64,000 nucleotides of DNA, taken from positions 1 to 64,000 of the forward strand of contig CALFNN010000059.1 in assembly GCA_937902925.1 (NCBI GenBank), read 5' to 3'. Positions 8,845-19,050 of this stretch are shown here, one piece after another. Position numbers and translations under genes: made by a program. Numbering within the stretch: the first letter of the stretch is position 1; each line of letters opens with the position of its first letter. Origin of the DNA: an uncultured Opitutaceae bacterium (GTDB lineage Bacteria > Verrucomicrobiota > Verrucomicrobiia > Opitutales > Opitutaceae). Under the pieces are notes generated by a model that was not told where the DNA came from, ran no database searches, and was given only the letters and a program-made list of their open reading frames with translations.

Positions 8845-9149
8845 TCCACGCCACCCTCCACGCCTACGTCGCGCTCAGCGCGGCGCTCTTCGCCATCGGG
8901 CTGCTCGGCGTCCTGATCCGCCGCAACACTCTCGTCGTCTTCATGTGCCTCGAACTCATGCTCGTCGCCTCGACCCTCGGGCTGGTCGCCTTCTCGCGCT
9001 TCAACGGCACGGACGACGGCAACGTTTTCGTGTTCTTCATCCTCACCGTCGCGGCCGCGGAGGTCGCGGTCGGGCTCGCCATCATCGTCGCGCTCTTCCG
9101 GAAGCGCCAGACCATCCAGGTCGACGAGCTCAACACGCTGAAGCACTGA
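8841..9149 (+). CDS. nuoK: NADH-quinone oxidoreductase subunit K
   Basis: This 102-residue, three-helix antiporter-like subunit of complex I carries the two membrane glutamates known to be important for proton pumping (E36 and E72 in E. coli). They appear here as E38 in CLELMLVAS and E74 in [11 protein letters not shown]. The ATG at 8841 overlaps the nuoJ stop. Confidence 0.97.
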   Translation: MIHATLHAYVALSAALFAIGLLGVLIRRNTLVVFMCLELMLVASTLGLVAFSRFNGTDDGNVFVFFILTVAAAEVAVGLAIIVALFRKRQTIQVDELNTLKH

Positions 9150-9156
9150 CGCGCCC

Positions 9157-11025
9157 ATGCCTTCGATGCCGCAGCACGCCGTCCTTGTCCTGGTCCTTCC
9201 GCTGATTTCCGCCGCGGTGATCGCGCTGTTTCTCCGGCGCGCGGGCGCCGTTGCCGCGACCGTTTCCGTCCTGGCCGCGACCGCCATCGCGACCATCGCC
9301 GTGATCCTCGCGTTGCACGGCGAACGCTTCGAGCGCTCGTTCGAGTGGCTCCGCCTCGGGGGCTTTTCGGTCTCGCTGGGCATCAAGTTCGACGATCTTG
9401 CCGCGCTCATGCTTTGCGTCGTCGGCGTCGTGGGCCTCTGCATCCACGTCTTCTCGCTCGGCTACATGCGCGACGATGCGGCGCGCGCCCGCTACTTCGG
9501 CGGCCTCTCGATCTTCATGTTTTCGATGATCGGCATCGTGCTCGCCGACAATCTTTTCATGATGTTCATCTTTTGGGAGCTGGTCGGCTTCAGCTCCTAC
9601 GTGCTCATCGGGCACTGGCACGAGAAGCAGTCCGCCAGCGACGCGGCGAAAAAGGCCTTCATCGCGAACCGCGTCGGCGACTTCGGTTTCCTGCTCGGCA
9701 TCGTGATGTGCTACTGGTCGAACGGCACCGTCAACCTGACCGCGCTCGGTTCGCAGCATGTCTATAGCACGCTGATTCCGCTGCTCCTCTTCTGCGGCGC
9801 CGTCGGCAAGTCCGCGCAGCTACCGCTCCAAGTCTGGCTGCCCGACGCGATGGAGGGCCCCACGCCCGTCTCCGCCCTCATCCACGCCGCCACGATGGTC
9901 GCCGCCGGCGTCTACATGCTCTGCCGCATCCACGTGCTCATGGTTCCCGAGGCGCTCAATGTCATCATGTGGACGGGCACCGTGACCGCGCTCTACGCCG
10001 CGCTGTGCGCCATCACGCAGAACGACATCAAGAAGGTCCTCGCCTATTCGACGCTCTCGCAGCTCGGCTACATGGTCGCAGCCTTCGGCCTTGGTTCGCT
10101 GCCGCAGCTCGACGAGCGCGGGCGGATGGTCGCGATGGCCGCCGGGGTCGGGGCCGCGATGTTCCACCTTACGACGCACGCCTGCTTCAAGGCCCTCCTC
10201 TTCCTCGGCTCCGGTTCCGTGATCCACGGCTGCCACCACGAGCAGGACATCTTCAAGATGGGCGGCCTCGCGAAACGGATGCCGCTGACGTTCGTCACGT
10301 TTACCATCGGCGTCGCCGCCATCATCGGGTTGCCGTTCCTCGCCGGCTTCTTCTCGAAGGACGCGATTCTCTTCCTCGCCTTCGCGAACAACAAGGCGGT
10401 CTTCGCCGTGCTCGCGTTCACCGCGGTCCTCACGGCCCTCTACATGATCCGGCTCTGGAAACTCACCTTCCTCGGCACGGCGCGGAGCGATCACGCGGCG
10501 CACGCGCACGAGGGCGGACTCACGCTCACGTCGCCGCTCGTCGTCCTCGCCGCATTCTCGATCCTCGCCGGCTACACTGGCATCTATCCGAAGGTTTTCT
10601 CCGGCGTCTTCGAACTCATCCCCGAGGCGCATGGCTCGGCGCACACCATCATCTTTGCCACGAGCCTTGCCGTCCTCGTGATCGGTGTTGCCACCGGCTA
10701 CCTGCTCTACGCCTCCGGTCCGGCTGACTCGCTCGCGCAAAAATCTCCCGGTCTCTTCGGCGGGCTCGTGGCCCTCAAGAATTCCTTCGACGTCGCCTAC
10801 AACTATTACGTGGCGAAGATCCAGCAGCGGTTCGCGATGCTGCTCAATTTCCTCGAGCAGATCTTCCTCGCCGGCCTGATCATCCGCGGCCTCGCGGGCG
10901 TCGTCGGGCTCTTTGGTCTCGGCGCCCGGGCGCTCCACACCGGCAACCTCAACGCCTACGTCTACTGGTTCCTCTTCGGGGTCGTGGTGCTCTGGGGATT
11001 CGCCACCGGCGCGCTGGCCTTCTGA
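9157..11025 (+). CDS. nuoL: NADH-quinone oxidoreductase subunit L
   Basis: This is a 622-residue Mrp-antiporter-like membrane subunit, the most distal proton channel of complex I, with many transmembrane helices. Conserved blocks include FWELVGFSSYVLIGHW (functional Glu), PLQVWLPDAMEGPTPVSALIHAATMVAAG, and QNDIKKVLAYSTLSQLGYM. The C-terminal segment after about residue 550 should provide the long lateral helix and last membrane helix. Length is normal. nuoM starts 7 bases downstream. Confidence 0.97.
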   Translation: MPSMPQHAVLVLVLPLISAAVIALFLRRAGAVAATVSVLAATAIATIAVILALHGERFERSFEWLRLGGFSVSLGIKFDDLAALMLCVVGVVGLCIHVFSLGYMRDDAARARYFGGLSIFMFSMIGIVLADNLFMMFIFWELVGFSSYVLIGHWHEKQSASDAAKKAFIANRVGDFGFLLGIVMCYWSNGTVNLTALGSQHVYSTLIPLLLFCGAVGKSAQLPLQVWLPDAMEGPTPVSALIHAATMVAAGVYMLCRIHVLMVPEALNVIMWTGTVTALYAALCAITQNDIKKVLAYSTLSQLGYMVAAFGLGSLPQLDERGRMVAMAAGVGAAMFHLTTHACFKALLFLGSGSVIHGCHHEQDIFKMGGLAKRMPLTFVTFTIGVAAIIGLPFLAGFFSKDAILFLAFANNKAVFAVLAFTAVLTALYMIRLWKLTFLGTARSDHAAHAHEGGLTLTSPLVVLAAFSILAGYTGIYPKVFSGVFELIPEAHGSAHTIIFATSLAVLVIGVATGYLLYASGPADSLAQKSPGLFGGLVALKNSFDVAYNYYVAKIQQRFAMLLNFLEQIFLAGLIIRGLAGVVGLFGLGARALHTGNLNAYVYWFLFGVVVLWGFATGALAF

Positions 11026-11032
11026 TTTTGCG

Positions 11033-12544
<1,512 letters not shown>

Positions 12545-12556
12545 CCCGCCGCCGCG

Positions 12557-14071
12557 ATGAATCTCGAAGCCGTCAAACTTGCCGCCGCCAACAACTCGTG
12601 GGGTGCGCTTTTCCCGGAGCTGATGCTCGCCTGCATCGCGCTCGCGCTCCTCGTTTTCGAGGTCGTCCTGCCGCGGAAGCAGCACCGCTACATCCCCGAC
12701 CTCGCGATCATCGGCGTCGCGTTCACGCTCCTCGGGCTGTTCCTGAATTTCGACTCCGCCAGTCTCGACTCCGAGACCTTCAACGGCCTCCTGCACCACG
12801 ACCACGCCGGTCAGGTGATGCGTGTGTTCTTCCTGTTGTCGGCGCTCCTCGTCTGCGTCCTCGCCCGCGTCAGCCTCGCCAAACGCGCTGTGCCGCGCGT
12901 CGAGTTCTCGCACCTCGTCCTTGTCATCACCGCGGCGATGATGCTCCTCGCGCAGAGCAGCCACTTCGTGATGCTTTTCGTCACGCTCGAGACGGTCACG
13001 ATCGGATTCTACATCCTCGTGAGCTATTTCCGGACGAGTGCCGCGTCGCTCGAGGCCGGGCTGAAATACCTCGTCATGGGCGCGCTCAGCTCGGGGCTGC
13101 TGCTTTTCGGCATCGTGCTGCTCTACGGCGCCGCGGGCAATCCGGCGCTGCCGATGCACTCGGCGAACGCGATGCACTACCGCGACCTCGCCGCGTTCCT
13201 CGCCGCCAATCCGCACAACTTCGTCGCGAGCGTCGGCATCGTCCTCGTGCTCGCCGGCGTCGCGTTCAAGATCGGCGCGTTTCCCTTCCAGATCTGGATT
13301 CCCGACGTCTACCAAGGGGCGCCGACGCCCGTGACCGCCTTCCTCGCCGTCGCCTCGAAGGCCGCCGGCTTCGCCGTCCTGCTCGTCCTCGCGCGCGACG
13401 TCTTCGCGTCCTACGCGTGGCTCGTGATTCCGGTGCTGACGCTGATGGCCGGCGCGACGATCCTGTTCGGCAACATCGCCGCGCTCACCCAGCACAACGT
13501 GAAACGCCTCATCGGCCTCTCCGGCGTCTCGCACGCCGGCTTCCTGCTCCTCGGCGTGGTCGCCGCGGCCTCGGGCGCGGCAATGGCGACCGGTGCGGTG
13601 TATTTTTATCTCTTCGCCTACCTGATCGCTTCGTTCGCCGTGTTTGGTGTCATGACGCACCTGGCCGGCGCCGACGATTCCGACCAGGAACTCGAGCACT
13701 ACGCCGGCCTCGCGAAGGACAACCCCTTCCTCGCCGCGGTGCTCGCCGTCGGCCTCGGTTCGCTCGCCGGCATTCCGCCACTCGCGGGTTTCATGGGAAA
13801 ATTGTTCGTCTTCATCGCGGCGTTCCAAGCCGGTGCCCGGTGGCTTCTCGCGCTCGCCGCGGCGGGCGTGGCGATCTCGATCTATTACTATTTTGGCTGG
13901 TTGAAGGCCGCGTTCTTCGAGTCGCTGGCGCCATCGCCCGATGGCCCGGCGCGCCCCGAACGCACCCCGGTCGGCTTCGCCGCCGGCCTCGCCCTCAGCG
14001 TGCTCGCGCTCGGCTCGATCCTGCTCGGTTTCTACCAAGGCCCGCTCGGCCAGTGGCTGACGCTGAAGTGA
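12557..14071 (+). CDS. nuoN: NADH-quinone oxidoreductase subunit N
   Basis: This is a 504-residue antiporter-like membrane subunit of complex I and the last gene of the operon. FPFQIWIPDVYQGAPTPVTAF, HNVKRLIGLSGVSHAGFLL and LAGIPPLAGFMGKLFVF are characteristic. It follows nuoM by 12 bases. A 99-base gap separates it from the ThyX-like gene, and I see no clear T-rich terminator there. Confidence 0.96.
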   Translation: MNLEAVKLAAANNSWGALFPELMLACIALALLVFEVVLPRKQHRYIPDLAIIGVAFTLLGLFLNFDSASLDSETFNGLLHHDHAGQVMRVFFLLSALLVCVLARVSLAKRAVPRVEFSHLVLVITAAMMLLAQSSHFVMLFVTLETVTIGFYILVSYFRTSAASLEAGLKYLVMGALSSGLLLFGIVLLYGAAGNPALPMHSANAMHYRDLAAFLAANPHNFVASVGIVLVLAGVAFKIGAFPFQIWIPDVYQGAPTPVTAFLAVASKAAGFAVLLVLARDVFASYAWLVIPVLTLMAGATILFGNIAALTQHNVKRLIGLSGVSHAGFLLLGVVAAASGAAMATGAVYFYLFAYLIASFAVFGVMTHLAGADDSDQELEHYAGLAKDNPFLAAVLAVGLGSLAGIPPLAGFMGKLFVFIAAFQAGARWLLALAAAGVAISIYYYFGWLKAAFFESLAPSPDGPARPERTPVGFAAGLALSVLALGSILLGFYQGPLGQWLTLK

Positions 14072-14170
14072 GTCGGGCTGTGTCGCCGCCGGGGCGACGA
14101 ACCGCGTCGAAAACTTTTCCGCTTCGTGCTTGGCGGCCCTCCGCCTTTCCGTGAGACCTTGTTCGCACGC

Positions 14171-15517
14171 ATGAGAATCACCGGCCTCGCCCTCGTCCCG
14201 CCTCCGTCCGCCGCCGACGTTCCCAAGGTCACCCCCGAGCTCCTCGCCTCCGTCCTCGCGCGTTACTCGCGCAGCAACGACGGTCTCGCCGCCATCCTCG
14301 CGAAGGTCGACCTCGCCAATCCCGACGCGTCCATCGACCGCATCCTCAAGTTCGTCGACTACGGCCACGCCTCGATCGGCGGGCTCACGGGCGGACTCGC
14401 CATCGCACTCGACGGCGTGTCGATGTGGCTCGCGTATAAAATCTTCGACCTCGCGACGATGGCCGACGGCCAGGAGTCGAGCACGCGTTATATCACGATG
14501 GACGCTGCCAACCTGCCGGCGCCCGACGAACTCGGCCTGCCGGCCGATCTCGCCGACCGCTGGCGCGCCGTGATGGCGAAGTCCTTCGCCGCTTACCACG
14601 CCGAATACTCGCGGCTCGACGCGCTCGCCACCGCCGAGCCGCAACGCGTGCGGCTCCCCGCCGATGCGAAGCCCGCCGTCGTCGCCCGCCTCCGGAAAAA
14701 CTACGCACTCGACCGCGCCCGCTACTTCATCCCGCTCGCGACTCGCACCAACCTCGGCCTCGTCCAGTCCTCGCGGATGTGGGCGACGACGGTGAAGCAC
14801 CTCGATTCGCTGCCGCATCCCGAGGCCCGTGCCGCCGCGCAGCTCATCCGCGACGAACTCCTCAAGCAGTCGCCGCGGCTCATGCGCCACAGCTCGGCCG
14901 AGAAATCCTTCGAGGAGCAGGCGCGCCAGGAGCTCGCCGCCTCGCTCGCCCTCGGTCGCGAGCGCCTCTCGTCCGCTCCGCTGGCCGACGAGGTTTGGGT
15001 CCACGTCGATCGTGCCACACCGCCATTCCTCCCCGAGACCCAGCCGGTGGCCGAGGCGCTTCGCCACCGGGCCAACCGTTACGGCCACCAAGGCACGTCG
15101 ACCCGCCGCAGGCGCGTGGCTTTCGCGTGGAACAACCTGGCGCTCGCCGAGCTTCGCGACCTCAACCGCCACCGCACCGGCCACCGGTTCACGCCGCTCA
15201 TCCAGGCGGGGTTTTATCTTCCGCCGGAAATCGATCGCGCTCCGCACGCCGCACTCCTGACCGAGCAGCTCGCCCTGACCCGCGAACTTCTGGCCCGCGG
15301 TTCGCCGGCTTACGTCTATTCGCTGCTCCTCGGGGCGCAGACGCCATTCGAGCACAGCACGCACGCCGACAAGTTCATCTACGAGGCCGAGCTTCGCACC
15401 GGCATGGGCGCGCATTTTCGCTATGCCGAGCATCTCAGCGCCGCGCTCCGGGCCTTCTTCGCGGAGGTGCCGGAAGCTCGCGATTGGGTCGTCGAAGGCA
15501 CCGCCGAGCCCGAATAA
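14171..15517 (+). CDS. FAD-dependent thymidylate synthase (ThyX)-like protein, two modules
   Basis: The protein is 448 residues, about twice the size of a standard ThyX. ThyX methylates dUMP with FAD, NADPH and methylene-THF. Two half-matches to the family are visible. The N-terminal module has YGHASIG, GVSMWLAYKI and QESSTRYI (about 98-106), resembling the S-x-R-Y end of the ThyX motif but without the preceding RHR. The C-terminal module has DLNRHRTGHRFTPL (about 328-341), with an RHR-type core but an altered downstream part. The tandem arrangement implies a pseudo-dimeric enzyme or a divergent family that may not make dTMP. The ATG at 14171 is preferred over a GTG at 14126. It is the first gene after nuoN, co-directional, and may be transcribed separately. 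Confidence 0.75.
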   Translation: MRITGLALVPPPSAADVPKVTPELLASVLARYSRSNDGLAAILAKVDLANPDASIDRILKFVDYGHASIGGLTGGLAIALDGVSMWLAYKIFDLATMADGQESSTRYITMDAANLPAPDELGLPADLADRWRAVMAKSFAAYHAEYSRLDALATAEPQRVRLPADAKPAVVARLRKNYALDRARYFIPLATRTNLGLVQSSRMWATTVKHLDSLPHPEARAAAQLIRDELLKQSPRLMRHSSAEKSFEEQARQELAASLALGRERLSSAPLADEVWVHVDRATPPFLPETQPVAEALRHRANRYGHQGTSTRRRRVAFAWNNLALAELRDLNRHRTGHRFTPLIQAGFYLPPEIDRAPHAALLTEQLALTRELLARGSPAYVYSLLLGAQTPFEHSTHADKFIYEAELRTGMGAHFRYAEHLSAALRAFFAEVPEARDWVVEGTAEPE

Positions 15518-15568
15518 TAGGTTTGCCGCAATTTGCTGGCGTTGCATCCTCCCGAGCTTCGCCCAGCC

Positions 15569-16144
15569 ATGAAGTTGCCCCGCCTCATCGTCCTCGCGAG
15601 TGTCACGCTGGGGCGGCTCGCGACCGGGCGCGCGGCCGATGCCACGACGCCAGTCGACTACGCGGAACGCAACGGCGACTTTGCTCCCACTGCCTCCGTC
15701 AGCCCGGCCACAACGGCTCCCTCGCCCGGCCCCGTCATGGAGGAGCGGCGCGTCCAGCCGGCCGTTGTCGCCCGTCAGCCATCGGTCCTGGGCGACCGCC
15801 GCGCGGCCGTCGACGTGCAGGAGACGCGCGAGAAAAACGTGATCGAGAAGAATTCTTATCGCCCCACCGCCCTCGAGCAGACGATGAGTTCCTTCAACCA
15901 CCGCGAGGCGTCCCTGACGACCGGTGGCGTGACTCAAAAACCGGAGCGAGTCGCCCGCTATCAGGACAGTCTCGCCGCCGCGAGTGCCGCCAATCTTGCG
16001 CGGTTTCCTGCGGCCAGCCGTGTCACGACGGCAAAGATCAATCGTTTCGTTTTTCGCAAGAATGCGCCCGACCCCGCGTCCGCCCTCGACCCAGCCGCTC
16101 CGTCTGCCGCGGTGAAGGCAGGGGGCTCCCCGCCGACAAAATGA
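15569..16144 (+). CDS. secreted protein of unknown function
   Basis: This 191-residue protein has an N-terminal hydrophobic stretch (MKLPRLIVLASVTLGRL) ending near GRAADA, consistent with a signal peptide. The mature part is polar, low in Cys and aromatic residues, and rich in Ala, Pro, Thr and Arg, so it is probably disordered. I recognise no domain. It lies 51 bases after the ThyX-like gene and 19 bases before the EEP-family gene, on the same strand, and may share their transcript. The codon pattern and GC match its neighbours, which supports a real gene. Confidence 0.65.
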   Translation: MKLPRLIVLASVTLGRLATGRAADATTPVDYAERNGDFAPTASVSPATTAPSPGPVMEERRVQPAVVARQPSVLGDRRAAVDVQETREKNVIEKNSYRPTALEQTMSSFNHREASLTTGGVTQKPERVARYQDSLAAASAANLARFPAASRVTTAKINRFVFRKNAPDPASALDPAAPSAAVKAGGSPPTK

Positions 16145-16163
16145 TCCGGCCTTCCCGTCGCCG

Positions 16164-16934
16164 ATGAGCACCTTTCGCGTTCTCCAGTTCAACATGCAGT
16201 TCGGTCAGATTTGGGACGACACCTATCCGGATCGCGCGCCCATCCGCCTCGAGGAGACGATCAAGGAAATCCGGCGGCACGACGCCGACCTGATCCTCCT
16301 GCAGGAAGTCGAGCAGGCGCTGCCCGGCGGCGTGCAGTTCCAGCCGCCGCCGAACTACACGCGGCTCCGCGCCGAACTCACCGGCTACGACAGCTGGTTT
16401 TCTTATCCGAAGGCCGATCCGCGCGAGCTGCCGTTTGGTCTCGGTCTGGCGATTTTTTCGCGCACGCCGTTGCACGATGCGATGCGACTCGACCTGCCGT
16501 CGCCGCCGATCGAGTTCGAGTTTTTCGGCCGGAAGACCACGCCCACCGACCGCGTTCTCATCGGGGCCAAGACCACCGTCCTCGGCCGCGAACTGCAGGT
16601 CTTCAACACCCACCTGCTCGCGTTTTTCATGCTCGGCTCGAGCAGCACGGAGAACCCCTTCCAGCGCAATCTTGTCGCCGAGCAGCTCGCCGCGGCCCGC
16701 GGTCCGACGCTCCTCACCGGCGATTTCAACGTCAGCCGGCACCATACGCTCGTCGCGCAGTTCGCCGAGCGTGGCTATGCGACCGTGCAGGAGGCCGAGA
16801 TCACCTGGCGCCGGCGGCCGTTCGTCCTCGACCACATCTTCTACAACTCGCAACTCCGCCCGGTGGCGCACCGCGTCGTGCCGACGCCGGCGTCGGACCA
16901 TCACGCCTTGGTCGCGGACTTCGAGTTCGTCTAG
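16164..16934 (+). CDS. endonuclease/exonuclease/phosphatase (EEP) family protein
   Basis: This 256-residue EEP-fold metal-dependent hydrolase has the family positions: FNMQFG near the N-terminus (Asn), LILLQEVEQ (metal-binding Glu), LTGDFNVSR (Asp and Asn), RPFVLDHIFYN, and the C-terminal SDHHALVADF (Asp-His pair). There is no signal peptide, so it is cytoplasmic. The family covers DNA nucleases, phospholipases and phosphatases, and the substrate cannot be told from sequence. It ends 12 bases before the convergent small coiled-coil gene. Confidence 0.88.
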   Translation: MSTFRVLQFNMQFGQIWDDTYPDRAPIRLEETIKEIRRHDADLILLQEVEQALPGGVQFQPPPNYTRLRAELTGYDSWFSYPKADPRELPFGLGLAIFSRTPLHDAMRLDLPSPPIEFEFFGRKTTPTDRVLIGAKTTVLGRELQVFNTHLLAFFMLGSSSTENPFQRNLVAEQLAAARGPTLLTGDFNVSRHHTLVAQFAERGYATVQEAEITWRRRPFVLDHIFYNSQLRPVAHRVVPTPASDHHALVADFEFV

Positions 16935-16946
16935 CCGGCCGGGGGC

Positions 16947-17231
16947 CTATTTCGCCCGCCGGATCTTTTCCTTTTCCTCCTCGCGTTCCTCCTCGAGGCG
17001 CGCCCGTTCGCTGGCAAGCTGCTTCTGGATCTTCTCGACCTCCTCGGCCTTTTGCGCCGCCCAGGCCTCGTCGAGCTGCTTCTTCAAAAAGATTTCGCGC
17101 TCGGCGAGCTTGCCCTTGTAAACCCGGTCGATCTCCGCGAGCCGGCTTTTCTGCTCCGCCGTCAGCGGTTTGCCGGCGGCCGGGTCGGATTTGGCGAGAC
17201 GCTCCATCGCAAGTTCGTAGGCGCTTTTCAT
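16947..17231 (-). CDS. small charged coiled-coil protein
   Basis: This 94-residue protein is almost entirely Glu, Lys, Arg, Ala and Leu. Heptad-like spacing runs from about residue 25 to the end (LAEREIFLKKQLDEAW, then EEVEKIQKQLASERARLEEE), so a long coiled coil is expected. The N-terminus (MKSAYELAMERL, then DPAAGKPLTAEQKSRLAEID) looks conserved rather than random. There is no signal peptide and no assigned function. It is convergent with the EEP gene and has a palindromic fragment just upstream of its start. Confidence 0.7.
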   Translation of the reverse strand: MKSAYELAMERLAKSDPAAGKPLTAEQKSRLAEIDRVYKGKLAEREIFLKKQLDEAWAAQKAEEVEKIQKQLASERARLEEEREEEKEKIRRAK

Positions 17232-17247
17232 GGGCGGAAAATAGTGA

Positions 17248-17300
17248 AGATTCGTGAATGTGGAACCCAGGAAATCAGGAAAACGACGTTTGTTTCCAGT
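17248..17300. repeat. short repeat, same family as the nusB-ftsY element
   Basis: GAATGTGGAACCCAGGAAAT is followed by CAGGAAAAC and a near-palindrome around GACGTTTGTTTCC. The ATGTGGAA...CAGGAA text matches the right arm of the nusB-ftsY element at 23230-23253 read on the minus strand. It lies between the 94-residue coiled-coil gene and comEC. Confidence 0.55.
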
Positions 17301-17322
17301 CTTCCCGGGCTCCGTCTTGTCA

Positions 17323-18960
17323 TCAGCCGAATTTCACTCCGAAAATCAGCGCCACAGCCACGACCGCGAACGGCGGCCACCATCCGCCGCGCTCCCGCCG
17401 CCAGCCGGCGGCATAGCCGGCCAGCAGCGCCGCCACCAACACCCCGAGCGCCGCCGCTCCCACCCACGGCGCCGCAAACCGCGCGCCATGCCACATGCCC
17501 GGCACCCGCACGAACCACCGCACGCTCGCGTCGATGCCGAGCAACACCAGCACCGCCGCATGGTTGAACAGCCCGCTCAGGGCCGTCGCTCCCGCCAGCC
17601 CCGCGAGCAGCGACGCCACGCCGCCGAGAATCACCACCGAGGCCGCCGGGATTAGCACCAGGTTCGCCAGCAGCGCGCCGGGCGTGAACAGCCCGAAAAA
17701 CATCACTCCGGTCACGGCGCTGACCAGCGTCGACGCGACACCGATGGCGACAGCGCCGACGACGCCGCGGCGAAACCAGTCGAACAAGTGCTGATGCCAG
17801 CGCCAGGTGGCCTTGGGCAGATCGGCCCGCCAGCGCCAGCGGGCGAGCCACGCCTCCCCCAGCGGGAGCCCGAGCAGCAACAGCGCCGCGACGATCCCGT
17901 AACTCATCTGAAAGCTCGCGCTGAAAAACTGCAACGGCCACGCGAGCAACACGACCAGCGCCGAGGCGGCCAGCGCGGCGAGCGGATTCGCGGGCGTGCG
18001 CAGCACGAGCGACGCCTGCAACAATGCCACCATCACGAACGCCCGCACCGCCGACGGCGCCGCGCCGGTGATGTCGACGTAGAGCCAGAGCGCCGTCAGC
18101 CCGACGACGAACCGGACGACCCGCGGCACCCGCGCCAGCGAAAGCAGAGCCTGCAGGCCCACGGCGATCACGCCGATATGCAGTCCGCTGATCGCGAACA
18201 GGTGCATCGTCCCACTGTGCATGAACAGGGAATCCTGCTCGTCGCTCAACTCGTGTTTCTGTCCGAGCAGCATTGCACGAAACACGGCCGTGAGTTCCGG
18301 ACGCTTCGCCGCCACGCCGGCCCCGAGGATTTCGGAAAACTTCCGCCCCATCCGTGCGCACCACCGGCGGTAGGCGGATGCCTCCCGTTCCACCACGCCA
18401 ATCCGGCCGCGCGTCAGCCGGAAATTCATCCCGGCCCCGGCGAGGTAGCCGTCGAACGAGTCCGCCGGCGGGTCGCGTGGCAGGGTGACGATCACGCCGA
18501 CCGCGGCCACGCGCGCTCCGCGGTCGGGGGCGGGTTCGCCTTTGCCCACGCCGAGCGAAAAATAAAGCCGCTGGCCCGCCAGGTCGCCGAGTGGAGCGTC
18601 CGCGCGCACCACGGTCGCCAGGCCGGCGACCCGCTTCGCATCGATCTGCGGAAACACGCGGTCGAGCCGCAACGAGACTCGCGCCTCCCGCGGCGGCAGC
18701 GCGTCCCACGCCGGCAGCCGCGCCCGATGCAACGCGTAGCTTGCGACACCCGCCAGGAGCATCGCCACTGTCACTGTCGGTGCCCACCACCGCGGCGCCC
18801 GCCATGCCGCCCACACGGCGATTCCGGCTGCGCCCAGCGCCGCCGCGAGCCAGCCCCATCTCATTTCCGCGCCGGCCGCCTTTCCCGCCGCGAGTCCCGC
18901 CATCAGCGGCAGCACCAGCCACAGCAGCGGCGCGCGATGTCCAAGGCTGCGGCTGGTCAT
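17323..18960 (-). CDS. comEC: ComEC/Rec2-type competence protein, short form
   Basis: This 545-residue multi-pass inner-membrane protein belongs to the DNA-uptake channel family. The diagnostic competence-domain block LFAISGLHIGVIAVGL is present at about residues 235-250. Before it lie an N-terminal hydrophobic region and a soluble DUF4131-like part with ARVSLRLDRVFPQ. Many hydrophobic helices follow, up to the end at IFGVKFG. Typical ComEC is 700-850 residues with a C-terminal metallo-beta-lactamase domain; that domain is absent here. The ATG at 18960 is preferred over a GTG six bases upstream. It diverges from rarA across a 90-base region occupied by an inverted repeat. Confidence 0.9.
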   Translation of the reverse strand: MTSRSLGHRAPLLWLVLPLMAGLAAGKAAGAEMRWGWLAAALGAAGIAVWAAWRAPRWWAPTVTVAMLLAGVASYALHRARLPAWDALPPREARVSLRLDRVFPQIDAKRVAGLATVVRADAPLGDLAGQRLYFSLGVGKGEPAPDRGARVAAVGVIVTLPRDPPADSFDGYLAGAGMNFRLTRGRIGVVEREASAYRRWCARMGRKFSEILGAGVAAKRPELTAVFRAMLLGQKHELSDEQDSLFMHSGTMHLFAISGLHIGVIAVGLQALLSLARVPRVVRFVVGLTALWLYVDITGAAPSAVRAFVMVALLQASLVLRTPANPLAALAASALVVLLAWPLQFFSASFQMSYGIVAALLLLGLPLGEAWLARWRWRADLPKATWRWHQHLFDWFRRGVVGAVAIGVASTLVSAVTGVMFFGLFTPGALLANLVLIPAASVVILGGVASLLAGLAGATALSGLFNHAAVLVLLGIDASVRWFVRVPGMWHGARFAAPWVGAAALGVLVAALLAGYAAGWRRERGGWWPPFAVVAVALIFGVKFG

Positions 18961-18972
18961 GGGCACTGGGTT

Positions 18973-19047
18973 AACCGCTATCCTCCGCTAATCGACGCTA
19001 ATCTGAAATGACTTTTCATTGGCGCGGATTAGCGGAGATTAGCGGTG
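18973..19047. repeat. inverted repeat in the comEC-rarA divergent region
   Basis: The left arm ACCGCTATCCTCCGCTAATC (from 18974) continues GACGCTAATCTGAAATGA. The right arm, read on the minus strand from 19046, gives ACCGCTAATCTCCGCTAATC and CGCGCCAATGA, with a spacer of a few bases. The CCGCTAATC unit is repeated within each arm. The element covers nearly all of the shared upstream region of both genes, so it either carries their promoters or lies between them. Confidence 0.75.
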
Positions 19048-19050
19048 GAG

